Of a stretch of DNA of 10,469 nucleotides, positions 1 to 6,061 are shown piece after piece. The position numbers and the translations under genes are program-made. Each line of letters starts with the position of its first letter. The first letter of the stretch is position 1. The DNA is from Actinomycetota bacterium (GTDB lineage: Bacteria; Actinomycetota; Thermoleophilia; Gaiellales; Gaiellaceae), in assembly GCA_013698195.1 (NCBI GenBank), contig JACCVK010000331.1, positions 1 through 10,469 of the forward strand, given 5' to 3'. The notes beneath the pieces were generated by a model. The model ran no database searches. It saw only the letters and a list, made by a program, of their open reading frames with translations, and had not been told where the DNA came from.

Positions 1-1273
1 CCTCGACGATGAAGAGCTCCGCGGCCTCCGGGTCCTTGATCGAGCAGTCGGCCAGCTTGCCCGGCAGCGACATGCTCTCGAGCGCGCTCTTGCGGCGTGT
101 GAGCTCTCGGGCTTTGCGAGCAGCCTGGCGCGCGCGAGCCGCTGAGACGGCCTTCGTGATGATCTGCCGCGCTTCCGCGGGATTCTCCTCGAGAAACTGA
201 GCGAGCTGCTGGTTGACAGTCGTCTTCAGCAGGCCCTCGACCGGCGGGTTGCCGAGCTTGGTCTTCGTCTGTCCCTCGAACTGCGGATTGCGGAGCTTGA
301 CCGAGATCACCGCCGCCAGTCCCTCGCGGACGTCCTCGCCCTCGAGATTGTCCTCCTTCTCCTTGAGCAGCCCCTTGTCCCTTGCGTAGCGGTTCAGGGT
401 TCCGGTGAGCGCCGACTTGAAGCCGGAGAGGTGCGTGCCTCCCTCGGCCGTGTTGATGTTGTTCGCGAACGAGAAGACCGACTCCACGTACGAGCTGTTC
501 CATTGCATGGCAACTTCGACCTGACCGTCGGCGCTTTCGCCTTCGAAGAAGATGACGTGCTTGTGAACTGCGTCCTTGGACTCGTTCACGTGAGCGACGA
601 AATCCCTGATCCCATTCTCGTAGTGGAATTCGACGGTTTGCCCAGCAGCGCGCTCGTCTATGAAGACGATCCGCAATCCCTTTGTCAGGAACGCGGTTTC
701 GCGCATGCGCTGGATCAATATCTGCTCCTGCCAGTCGATCTCCTCGAACACCTCGTGGTCGGCCATGAAGGTGATCGTCGTCCCGGTCTCCTTCGTCGGC
801 CCGATCGCTTTGAGGTCGGTCGTCGGCTCTCCGCGCGCGAACTCCTGCCGCCAGATCTTCCCGTCTCGGCTGACCTCGGCAGTGAGCCACTCGGACAGGG
901 CGTTCACGACCGAGACGCCGACCCCGTGGAGCCCTCCGGAGACCTTGTAGCCCTCGCCGCCGAACTTTCCGCCTGCGTGGAGCTTCGTGAGAACGACCGT
1001 CAGAGCAGGCAGACCCTGCTCCGCCATGACGTCGACCGGAATCCCCGATCCGTTGTCATGCACGGTGACGGAGTTGTCAGGATGCAGGAGCACCTCGACG
1101 CGATCCGCGCGGCCCGCGAGCGCCTCGTCGACGGAGTTGTCGACGACCTCGAATACCAGGTGATGGAGGCCTCGAGAGCCTGTCGAGCCGATGTACATGC
1201 CGGGTCGCAGACGAACCGGCTCGAGGCCTTCCAGAACGGTGATGTCTTTTGCGGTATACGCAGCTTCAGCCAT
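1..1273 (-). CDS. gyrB: DNA gyrase subunit B, N-terminal 424 residues (runs off the window)
   Basis: ATPase subunit of DNA gyrase (A2B2), which introduces negative supercoils ahead of forks. Read on the minus strand from ATG 1273-1271, the frame stays open to the window edge. The GHKL ATPase domain is clear: E42, N46 and E50 in the FEVVDNSVDEA segment, D73 and G77 in DNGSGIP, the ATP-lid glycines at about 101-119 (GGKFGGEGYKVSGG), and QTK at 335-337 with the transducer-domain Lys337. These numbers coincide with E. coli GyrB. The last complete codon is the Glu of FIVE, residue 424, the TOPRIM catalytic Glu, so the topoisomerase half lies outside. No frameshift is visible. The gap to dciA is 44 nt and holds a terminator-like hairpin touching the start codon (separate entry). 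ParE/TopoIV is an alternative, but origin context after recF-dciA and the sequence favour gyrase. Confidence 0.97.
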   Translation of the reverse strand, partial: MAEAAYTAKDITVLEGLEPVRLRPGMYIGSTGSRGLHHLVFEVVDNSVDEALAGRADRVEVLLHPDNSVTVHDNGSGIPVDVMAEQGLPALTVVLTKLHAGGKFGGEGYKVSGGLHGVGVSVVNALSEWLTAEVSRDGKIWRQEFARGEPTTDLKAIGPTKETGTTITFMADHEVFEEIDWQEQILIQRMRETAFLTKGLRIVFIDERAAGQTVEFHYENGIRDFVAHVNESKDAVHKHVIFFEGESADGQVEVAMQWNSSYVESVFSFANNINTAEGGTHLSGFKSALTGTLNRYARDKGLLKEKEDNLEGEDVREGLAAVISVKLRNPQFEGQTKTKLGNPPVEGLLKTTVNQQLAQFLEENPAEARQIITKAVSAARARQAARKARELTRRKSALESMSLPGKLADCSIKDPEAAELFIVE

Positions 1274-1274
1274 T

Positions 1275-1307
1275 AAAAAAGCCCTGCAAAACCACTGTTT
1301 TGCGGGC
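1275..1307 (-). terminator. Intrinsic terminator or attenuator between dciA and gyrB
   Basis: On the minus strand, arm GCCCGCAAAAC (1307-1297), loop AGTG (1296-1293) and arm GTTTTGCAGGGC (1292-1281) form an 11-bp stem with one bulged A (1285). Six T's follow at once (1280-1275). This is a textbook rho-independent terminator, 10 nt past the dciA stop. One A separates the T-run from the gyrB ATG (1273). The only Shine-Dalgarno-like sequence for gyrB, AGGG (1285-1282), is 8 nt from the ATG and lies inside the 3' arm of the stem. The structure could therefore both end dciA transcripts and hide the gyrB ribosome site. Structure and positions are seen directly; the regulatory role is inferred. Confidence 0.8.
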
Positions 1308-1317
1308 GAAGAGAAGT

Positions 1318-1788
1318 CTACCAGAAACCGCGGTCGGAGCGGGCCCTCGCGAGACTTGCTCGAGCGGCTCTGACGACGAGCTCACGGAGCTCCGGATCCT
1401 CGATCGCAGAGGCCGCCGAGGCCGCTTCGCGGCTCGTCTCCGGCGACGCCTGGGGCGGTTTCGGAGCGCGCTCTTCGGCGGGCGCGGCTCCCGGTTCAGG
1501 GATAGGTCCGGGACGAAATCGGAGCTCTTTGGGCGCACTTTCGCCGGCCACTGCCGCGAGCTGCTCGGCGATCTCGGAGCGCATTCGGTCGAGCTCGAAC
1601 GCCCAAGTCGCGGACGACGTCGCGACATGCAGCGTGCCGTCCCTGGCCACCCGCAAAGGCCACGCGTTCCGCGCGATCTGCTCACCGACGGCCGCGGGCC
1701 AGCACGCCGTCAGCTCTTGAAGGACGAGGCCCGCGCCGTCGCCCATGCGCGCCAGCCCGCGCTCGATCTCCTTGCCGATCCGCTCCAT
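1318..1788 (-). CDS. dciA: DciA (DUF721), replicative helicase loader/operator, 156 aa
   Basis: DciA is the widespread ancestral partner of the DnaB helicase, needed for helicase loading at the origin where DnaC/DnaI are absent. The start is ATG 1788-1786, sharing one base with the recF TGA (TGATG), so translation is probably coupled. The DUF721 domain spans about residues 1-93: W30 in TACWPAAVG, then WPLRV, then GTLHVATSSATWAFEL with W62, matching the family pattern of a Trp-x-x-x-VG strand and a 'ss.Wa.eL' strand. A Pro/Ala/Glu-rich linker (about 94-128) follows, then a charged helix (about 129-150) ending in a terminal Trp (residue 156). The position between recF and gyrB matches Mycobacterium Rv0004, described as DciA. 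Family identity is firm; function in this organism is inferred. Confidence 0.88.
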   Translation of the reverse strand: MERIGKEIERGLARMGDGAGLVLQELTACWPAAVGEQIARNAWPLRVARDGTLHVATSSATWAFELDRMRSEIAEQLAAVAGESAPKELRFRPGPIPEPGAAPAEERAPKPPQASPETSREAASAASAIEDPELRELVVRAARASLARARSDRGFW

Positions 1789-2846
1789 CAGGCCACCACG
1801 ACCGCGCCCGGCGTGACGAACAGCGATTGCGACGGCTCTACGGGCAGAGCTGCAGCGGCCGTGGCGGTGACGATCGTCTGTCCCCCATCCGAGATGAGCT
1901 CGCCGAGCGCACGGCGGCGGTCGCCGTCGAGCTCGGATAGCACGTCGTCGAGCAGCAGCAGCGGAGGAACGCTGCGCTCGGAGATCACCGCCTTCTCCCC
2001 GAGAACGAGCGCCAGGACTGCGACGCGCTGCTCGCCCTGTGAGCCGTAACTGCGCAAATCGCGTCGTCCCGCTTCGATACGGATCTCGTGCAGGTGCGGG
2101 CCTGCGCCGGTAGCACCTCGCTCGAGGTCTCGCGCCAGACGTGCCTGGAGCTGCTCGCTGGTCACCGCGTCGCCTTCGTACGCCAGGGTGGCTTCCGGGA
2201 GACCGAGACTTGCGGCAGCATGCTCGAACGACGGCGAGAGCAGCGCGAGCGTCTCCTGACGCGCCACGACGAGGGTGGAGCCAAGTTCCGTAACACGCTC
2301 CGTCCACGGTCTGAGCGCATCGGGTGACGCAAGCCCGGCCGAGACCCGCCGGAGAGCCGCGTTCCGCTGTCCCACAGCCGTCCCGTACTCTCCGGGGAGT
2401 TGCGCCCTACTCGGAAACAGGCGCCCGAGGCTGCGGTCGAAGTACGCCCTGCGTGCGGCCGGACCGCCTTTGACGACACCGAGACGATCTGGGGTGAAGA
2501 CGAGCGTTTGGAGCCTTGCTCGCAGTTCCTCCGCGGAGCGGAGCGTGTCCCCGTTCAGCCGTAAGCGGCGTGTGTCACCAGGGGCGAGCACCACGTCGAC
2601 CTCGATTCCGACGTCGGCCCGGGTTCCCTCGAGCGCCACTCGTCCGCTCGACTCGCCGAACCGCACCAGGTAGGCGTCACTTCGCGCCCGCGGCGAGAAG
2701 CCTTGCGTTCCGACGTGCAGCGCTTCGAGGAGGTTCGTCTTGCCCGCTCCGTTCGCTCCCGAGACGAGGACCACCCCGGGTTCGAGTGAGAGCGAGAGCT
2801 CGGAGTACGAGCGGAAGTTCCGGAGCGTGGCGTGGTGGACGATCAG
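1788..2846 (-). CDS. recF: RecF recombination/repair ATPase, 352 aa, apparent CTG start
   Basis: ABC/SMC-like ATPase that with RecO and RecR loads RecA at gapped DNA. From CTG 2846-2844 the protein opens MIVHHATLRNFRSY, matching the usual RecF N-terminus (M-x-V-x-x-L-x-L-x-x-F-R-S). Walker A is GANGAGKT at 30-37 (K36), the ABC signature SQGEQR about 269-274, and Walker B LLLLDDVLSELD about 296-307 with the D-loop. Length is normal for the family. No ATG, GTG or TTG exists in frame between the dnaN stop and residue 25; the first such codon is GTG 2774-2772, which would delete the first beta-strand and the FR motif. CTG is thus the best start, though no good Shine-Dalgarno precedes it. It lies 52 nt after dnaN and overlaps dciA by 1 nt. 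Identity is certain; the start is moderately sure. Confidence 0.93.
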   Translation of the reverse strand: MIVHHATLRNFRSYSELSLSLEPGVVLVSGANGAGKTNLLEALHVGTQGFSPRARSDAYLVRFGESSGRVALEGTRADVGIEVDVVLAPGDTRRLRLNGDTLRSAEELRARLQTLVFTPDRLGVVKGGPAARRAYFDRSLGRLFPSRAQLPGEYGTAVGQRNAALRRVSAGLASPDALRPWTERVTELGSTLVVARQETLALLSPSFEHAAASLGLPEATLAYEGDAVTSEQLQARLARDLERGATGAGPHLHEIRIEAGRRDLRSYGSQGEQRVAVLALVLGEKAVISERSVPPLLLLDDVLSELDGDRRRALGELISDGGQTIVTATAAAALPVEPSQSLFVTPGAVVVA

Positions 2847-2907
2847 GCGACGATCGGGCGGCCGGCGATCAGGCGTGCGGCATTCAAGCGGCCGGCGCTC
2901 AATCAGG
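2840..2907. repeat. Imperfect tandem duplication in the dnaN-recF junction
   Basis: On the plus strand CGATCAGGCG occurs at 2840-2849 and 2866-2875, and GCGGCCGGCG at 2858-2867 and 2888-2897. Each GCGGCCGGCG copy is followed by (A/C)TCAGG or CTCAATCAGG, and another GATCAGG lies at 2923-2929 inside dnaN. The pattern looks like slippage or duplication of a roughly 26-30-bp unit covering the spacer between the dnaN stop and the recF start. It contains no convincing ribosome binding site. Confidence 0.5.
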
Positions 2908-4023
2908 AAGCCGGATCGGCATGATCAGGTACCAGAAGCTCTCTTCTGGCGACGACAGCAATCCAGGACGGAGCGGGTTGATGAGGCGGAGCTGCACCGT
3001 GTCGCCGGCAACGGCCTCGAGCCCGTCCCGCAGGAAGTCCGGGTTGAACCAGATCTCGAGCGGCTCGCCAGCGTAGTCGATCTGCAGCGACTCCTTGGCC
3101 TCGCCGACATCTTGCGTCTGCGCCGACACCGAGAGCTCGCCCTCCGAGAATCGGAGACGTAGAGGCGCGTTCCTCTGGGCCATCACGCCCGCTCGTCGGA
3201 TCACCTCGAGCAAGGGCCCTCGCTCCGTCGTCACCTCAACCTCGAAGGTCTCCGGCAGGAGCTGCTTGTAGTTGGGGAACTGTCCGTCGATTCGGCGCGT
3301 GGTGAGCCAGACGTCGCCGGCCCCGAAGACGACATGGTTCTCCTGCACCCCGAGCGCAATCGTCTCTGCGCCGGCTACGAGCCGCGCCAACTCTTGGAGA
3401 GCGCGAGCCGGGATAATCGCATCGAGCTCGGGCCCGGATTCCCCAAGCTCGGTTTCTTTGACCGATAGGCGGTACGAGTCTGTAGCCGCCATGGTCAGTC
3501 GATTGCCCTCGAACTGCACGAGGATTCCTGTGAGCACGGGACGGGACTCGTCGCGCGAAGCCGCGCGCGCGACCTTCTCGATGGTTCCGAGCAGTGTCGG
3601 GGCGTCGACCGTGTGGAGTGGAATATCAACGACGGGAAGCCGTGGGAAGTCCTCTGCGCTGAAGACGTTCAGCTTCGACGAGTAGCTGCCCGACGTCACG
3701 TGGAGCACCCCATCTGCAGGCTCGTACGAGAGCGAGACCTTGTCGGCGGGAAGGAGCTTGGCCAGGTCGGTCAACAACCGGCCAGGTACGACAACTGCCC
3801 CGTCACCTTCGACGTCGCCGCCGATCGATGCGCGAAGCGACACCTCCATGTCCGTGGCGGCAAGCATGAGGCGCCCCTCCTCCGGTTGGAGAAGAATCCC
3901 CGTCAGCACCTGAACAGCGCTACGCGTAGACAGACCGCGCGCCACGACCCCGAGAGCGGCGGCGAGCTTGTCCCGAGAGCAGGTGACTGTGAGCGCGGGC
4001 GCCGTGGCTATTTCTGTATTCAT
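2899..4023 (-). CDS. dnaN: DNA polymerase III beta subunit (sliding clamp), 374 aa
   Basis: Ring-shaped processivity clamp that tethers Pol III and recruits many replication and repair factors. The start is ATG 4023-4021. Three similar clamp domains of about 120-125 residues are visible: domain 1 has VLTGILLQPEEGRLMLAATD, domain 2 repeats the pattern as VLTGILVQFEGNRLTMAATDSYRLS, and domain 3 ends in the family-typical YLIMPIRLPD (usual form 'MPMRL'). Full length for the family, no interruptions. The ATG has no clear Shine-Dalgarno: the bases before it on the minus strand read CTCTTTTCAGTAG. A weak -10-like TATGAC lies at 4051-4046 without a recognisable -35. It sits 158 nt downstream of dnaA and is probably co-transcribed with recF and dciA. 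Confidence 0.97.
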   Translation of the reverse strand: MNTEIATAPALTVTCSRDKLAAALGVVARGLSTRSAVQVLTGILLQPEEGRLMLAATDMEVSLRASIGGDVEGDGAVVVPGRLLTDLAKLLPADKVSLSYEPADGVLHVTSGSYSSKLNVFSAEDFPRLPVVDIPLHTVDAPTLLGTIEKVARAASRDESRPVLTGILVQFEGNRLTMAATDSYRLSVKETELGESGPELDAIIPARALQELARLVAGAETIALGVQENHVVFGAGDVWLTTRRIDGQFPNYKQLLPETFEVEVTTERGPLLEVIRRAGVMAQRNAPLRLRFSEGELSVSAQTQDVGEAKESLQIDYAGEPLEIWFNPDFLRDGLEAVAGDTVQLRLINPLRPGLLSSPEESFWYLIMPIRLPD

Positions 4024-4181
4024 CTACTGAAAAGAGCTAGTCGTAGTCATAGGAGTCTGCATGACGGGGAAGACGCGTGCTTTTTGCCTGTTGTGCGGGG
4101 AAAACATCTGGGGAGAACGCTGTTGAGGACGGCCAACAGCATCCACAGGCCCTTGCACCGCGGGCGGTGGGACCAACAGTT
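4024..4181. other. dnaA-dnaN intergenic region (possible second origin segment)
   Basis: 158 bp without a gene. It contains one weak DnaA-box-like site GCATCCACA (4139-4147, 7 of 9 against TTATCCACA) and a 7-bp inverted repeat GCTGTTG/CAACAGC with an 8-nt loop (4119-4140) that lacks a T-run. A TAG-triplet series reads TAG-TCG-TAG-TCA-TAG-GAG on the plus strand (4038-4055). A TATGAC hexamer (4051-4046, minus) may be a -10 for dnaN. In several bacteria this gap is all or part of oriC. Here the DnaA-box matches are poorer than upstream of dnaA, so this is at most an auxiliary segment. The role is inferred. Confidence 0.4.
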
Positions 4182-5570
4182 TCAGCGAACCTGCTTGATC
4201 CGCGCAGTGAGTTCTTGCACAAGGTTGTACACAGACCGGTCTTCACGGATGAGGCGTCCGATCTTCGTAGTCGCGTGGATGACCGTGGTGTGATCGCGTC
4301 CACCAAACTCTTTGCCGATCTTCGGTAGTGACGAGTCGGTCAACTCGCGTGAGAGGTACATCGCGACTTGGCGTGGATACGCCACAGCTTGAGACCGGCG
4401 TGGGCTGACGAGCTCCTCCAGCGTCACACCAAACCTCTGCGACACCGCTTCCTGAATTCGCGGGATCGTGACCTCCGGTGCTGCGTCACCTTGTGGGAAG
4501 ACGTCTTTCAGCACGTGCTCCGCGAGCTCCACGGTCATCGAGCGATCGGTCAGCGACGAGAAGGCGACGACTCGGGTAAGCGCCCCCTCGAGCTCGCGAA
4601 TGTTCGAGGACACCCTGCCCGCAATGAACGTAAGCACCTCGGGATCGTCCACGGCGATCTGCTCGGTGTTGACCTTCTTGCGCAAGATCGCAATCCGCGT
4701 CTCGAGATCGGGCGGCTGGATGTCGGTGAGAAGCCCCCACTCGAAGCGCGAGCGCAGCCGCTCCTCGAGCGTCGCGATCTCTCGCGGGGGGCGGTCGGAC
4801 GAGATGATGATCTGGGCACCGCCCTCGTAAAGCGAGTTGAAGGTGTGGAAAAACTCCTCCTGGATCCGCTCCTTGCCCTCGAAGAACTGGATGTCGTCGA
4901 CCTGGAGGATGTCGTAGTTCCGATAGCGGCGTTTGAAGCCCTCAATCCGCTTGTCGCGGAGCGAGTCGATGAAGTCGTTCATGAACGTCTCGCTCGTGAC
5001 GTAGCGCATCGTGAGCCGCCGTGAGTGCTGGCGCACGTAGTGCCCGATCGCCTGGAGTAGATGCGTCTTGCCGAGTCCGGTCTCGCCGTAGATGAACAGC
5101 GGGTTGTAGGCCTGCGCGGGGGCCTCGGCCACCGCGAGGGCGGCCGCGTGAGCGAACCGGTTCGACGAGCCGATCACGAAGAGGTCGAACGTGTACTTCG
5201 GGTTGAGCTCGACCTCGGGCCCTTGGCGGAAGGTCGGCTCCGGCTCGGGGCTGCGCGGCACCGGAGTGGATGGACGGGGGCGGTCCGGCGGCGGGTGCTC
5301 TGCGATCGAGAACGACACGACGATCTCCCGGCCCACGGACTCGCGCGCCGCATTCGACACGAAGCCGTGGAAGTGGCTCTCGATCCAATTACGGGTGAAG
5401 TCGTTCGGAACGGCGACTTCGAGTACGCCGTTGCTCAGTGAGCGCGGCTCGGCGTGGCCGAACCACGTGTCCCAGTTCGAGTCGCTGAGCGTCTGTCGTA
5501 GACGCTGCGCGAGCGCGTCCCAGACACTCTCCGCAGTCAGATCACCATGTGGTTCCGTCGAGTGCTCCAC
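4182..5570 (-). CDS. dnaA: Chromosomal replication initiator DnaA, 462 aa
   Basis: AAA+ initiator that binds DnaA boxes, melts oriC and recruits the helicase. Start GTG 5570-5568; no other plausible start precedes domain I. Domain I (about 12-90) has the SNWDTWF segment. A short Pro-rich linker (about 91-120) follows, much shorter than in Streptomyces. The AAA+ domain has Walker A GETGLGKTH (162-170, K168), Walker B ILQVDDIQF (221-229), sensor I ISSDRPP (256-262), the Arg-finger region ERLRSRFEWGL (270-280) and sensor II NIRELEGAL (323-331). Domain IV (about 366-462) has the DnaA signature GGRDHTTVIHA (423-433) that contacts the box. It is transcribed away from rpmH from a well-formed promoter at 5626-5598, with an inverted DnaA-box pair about 70 bp further upstream that may allow autoregulation. 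The Shine-Dalgarno before the GTG is weak. Confidence 0.98.
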   Translation of the reverse strand: MEHSTEPHGDLTAESVWDALAQRLRQTLSDSNWDTWFGHAEPRSLSNGVLEVAVPNDFTRNWIESHFHGFVSNAARESVGREIVVSFSIAEHPPPDRPRPSTPVPRSPEPEPTFRQGPEVELNPKYTFDLFVIGSSNRFAHAAALAVAEAPAQAYNPLFIYGETGLGKTHLLQAIGHYVRQHSRRLTMRYVTSETFMNDFIDSLRDKRIEGFKRRYRNYDILQVDDIQFFEGKERIQEEFFHTFNSLYEGGAQIIISSDRPPREIATLEERLRSRFEWGLLTDIQPPDLETRIAILRKKVNTEQIAVDDPEVLTFIAGRVSSNIRELEGALTRVVAFSSLTDRSMTVELAEHVLKDVFPQGDAAPEVTIPRIQEAVSQRFGVTLEELVSPRRSQAVAYPRQVAMYLSRELTDSSLPKIGKEFGGRDHTTVIHATTKIGRLIREDRSVYNLVQELTARIKQVR

Positions 5571-5597
5571 CCGTTGTCGTGGTCGAGGCGAACGGCG

Positions 5598-5626
5598 AGC
5601 ATACCAGCGTCTTCGCGAGCTGCCAA
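5598..5626 (-). promoter_or_regulatory. dnaA promoter, sigma-A/sigma-70 type
   Basis: On the minus strand TTGGCA (-35, 5626-5621) and TATGCT (-10, 5603-5598) are separated by exactly 17 bp. A start near 5591 would give a leader of about 20 nt before the dnaA GTG (5570). This is the best-formed promoter I see in the window. It is a motif match only. Confidence 0.6.
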
Positions 5627-5695
5627 CGCGCTCAAAAGGCGCGCGAGTGGGAGAAAAAGAAGCCCATTTGCAGGCATTTCCCGTAACTCACAGCG

Positions 5696-5715
5696 CTATC
5701 CACAGGTGTGGATGA
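5696..5715. promoter_or_regulatory. Inverted pair of DnaA boxes
   Basis: CTATCCACA (5696-5704) and TGTGGATGA (5707-5715) face each other across a GG spacer. Each differs from TTATCCACA at one position, and the ATCCACA/TGTGGAT cores are perfect inverted repeats. Such close pairing suggests cooperative DnaA binding at the origin and/or control of dnaA. Binding is inferred from consensus. Confidence 0.7.
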
Positions 5716-5793
5716 ATCGTACCTTGGTTTACAAGGAAGAGAACGAGACGCGCGGCTGAGCAGCGATTTCAAGCACGGGCAGCGCGGCCTTGT

Positions 5794-5802
5794 TGTGGAA
5801 AA
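5794..5802 (-). promoter_or_regulatory. DnaA box near the rpmH promoter
   Basis: TGTGGAAAA on the plus strand reads TTTTCCACA on minus, one mismatch to TTATCCACA. It ends where the -35 of the candidate rpmH promoter would lie, so bound DnaA might affect rpmH-rnpA transcription as well as origin function. Confidence 0.5.
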
Positions 5803-5824
5803 CCTGAGGTCGGAGAGCGTCGTC

Positions 5825-5830
5825 TATACT
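5825..5830 (+). promoter_or_regulatory. Candidate -10 element for rpmH
   Basis: TATACT is one base from TATAAT. At 17-bp spacing the -35 position (5802-5807) reads ACCTGA, a poor match, so only the -10 is convincing. A start near 5837 would give a 5' leader of roughly 75-80 nt before the rpmH GTG. Confidence 0.45.
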
Positions 5831-5913
5831 GCCCATCCGGCCTGCCCAGCTTCTGTGAGGCGACGCAGCTATCCCCTTCTCGCAGCAACCCTCCCGAAGA
5901 ACACTCCCAAGAC

Positions 5914-6048
5914 GTGAAACGCACCTACCAACCGAACGTCCGCCGCCGAAAGCGCAAGCACGGGTTCCGCGCCCGGATGGCGACGCGCGGTGGCCGCGCG
6001 ATCATCAAGCGCCGGCGTGCCCGGGGACGCAAGCGCCTCTCCGCCTGA
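5914..6048 (+). CDS. rpmH: 50S ribosomal protein L34, 44 aa
   Basis: Small, very basic protein of the large ribosomal subunit. From GTG 5914 the protein opens VKRTYQPNVRRRKRKHGF (first residue translated as Met), continues with RMATRGGR and ends in an Arg/Lys-rich tail RGRKRLSA, the standard L34 pattern (KRTYQPs..+R.+.HGFR.RM.T..GR.vl..RR.+GR..L). Length 44 is typical. It is shorter than common ORF cut-offs but the match is unambiguous. It diverges from dnaA across the origin region and is followed after 13 nt by rnpA, the usual pairing. No strong Shine-Dalgarno is seen; GAAGA (5896-5900) is the only candidate and is 13 nt from the GTG. Confidence 0.97.
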   Translation: MKRTYQPNVRRRKRKHGFRARMATRGGRAIIKRRRARGRKRLSA

Positions 6049-6061
6049 GGGTCGCCCCTCG

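Larger units (their letters stand above)
5571..5913. other. oriC: Candidate origin of replication (oriC), dnaA-rpmH gap
   Basis: 343 bp without a credible gene; plus-strand frames here are short and resemble no protein I know. It holds three DnaA boxes with 8 of 9 matches to TTATCCACA: CTATCCACA (5696-5704, plus), TGTGGATGA (5707-5715, read on minus as TCATCCACA) and TGTGGAAAA (5794-5802, minus as TTTTCCACA), plus a poor one at 5869-5877. A purine-rich, locally AT-richer patch (about 5632-5690) next to the paired boxes is a possible unwinding element, and CCTTG-GTTTA-CAAGG (5722-5736) is a small inverted repeat. Genes on both sides diverge from it, as expected for bidirectional forks. The box count is low for an actinobacterial oriC, so the exact boundaries are uncertain. 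Confidence 0.7.

Noticed and set aside
431..1276. Long plus-strand open frame opposite gyrB
   Set aside because: It is the antisense shadow of the clear GyrB reading frame in GC-rich DNA and has no recognisable motifs.
1249..2049. Plus-strand open frame opposite dciA and recF
   Set aside because: Low-complexity Arg/Ser/Ala product; the minus-strand dciA and recF frames explain this DNA.
1788..2774. recF beginning at GTG 2774
   Set aside because: This would remove the conserved first strand and the NFR motif, which are clearly encoded upstream in frame.
5869..5877. CTATCCCCT as a fourth DnaA box
   Set aside because: Only about 6 of 9 positions match the consensus, and the critical CCACA core is broken.
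5547..5917. Short plus-strand open frames in the dnaA-rpmH gap
   Set aside because: No family resemblance and no ribosome sites; DnaA boxes and promoters account for the region.
5911..5922. GACGTGAAAC as a parS half-site at the start of rpmH
   Set aside because: Only the right half matches TGTTTCACGTGAAACA; it is explained by the conserved VKRT codons of L34.
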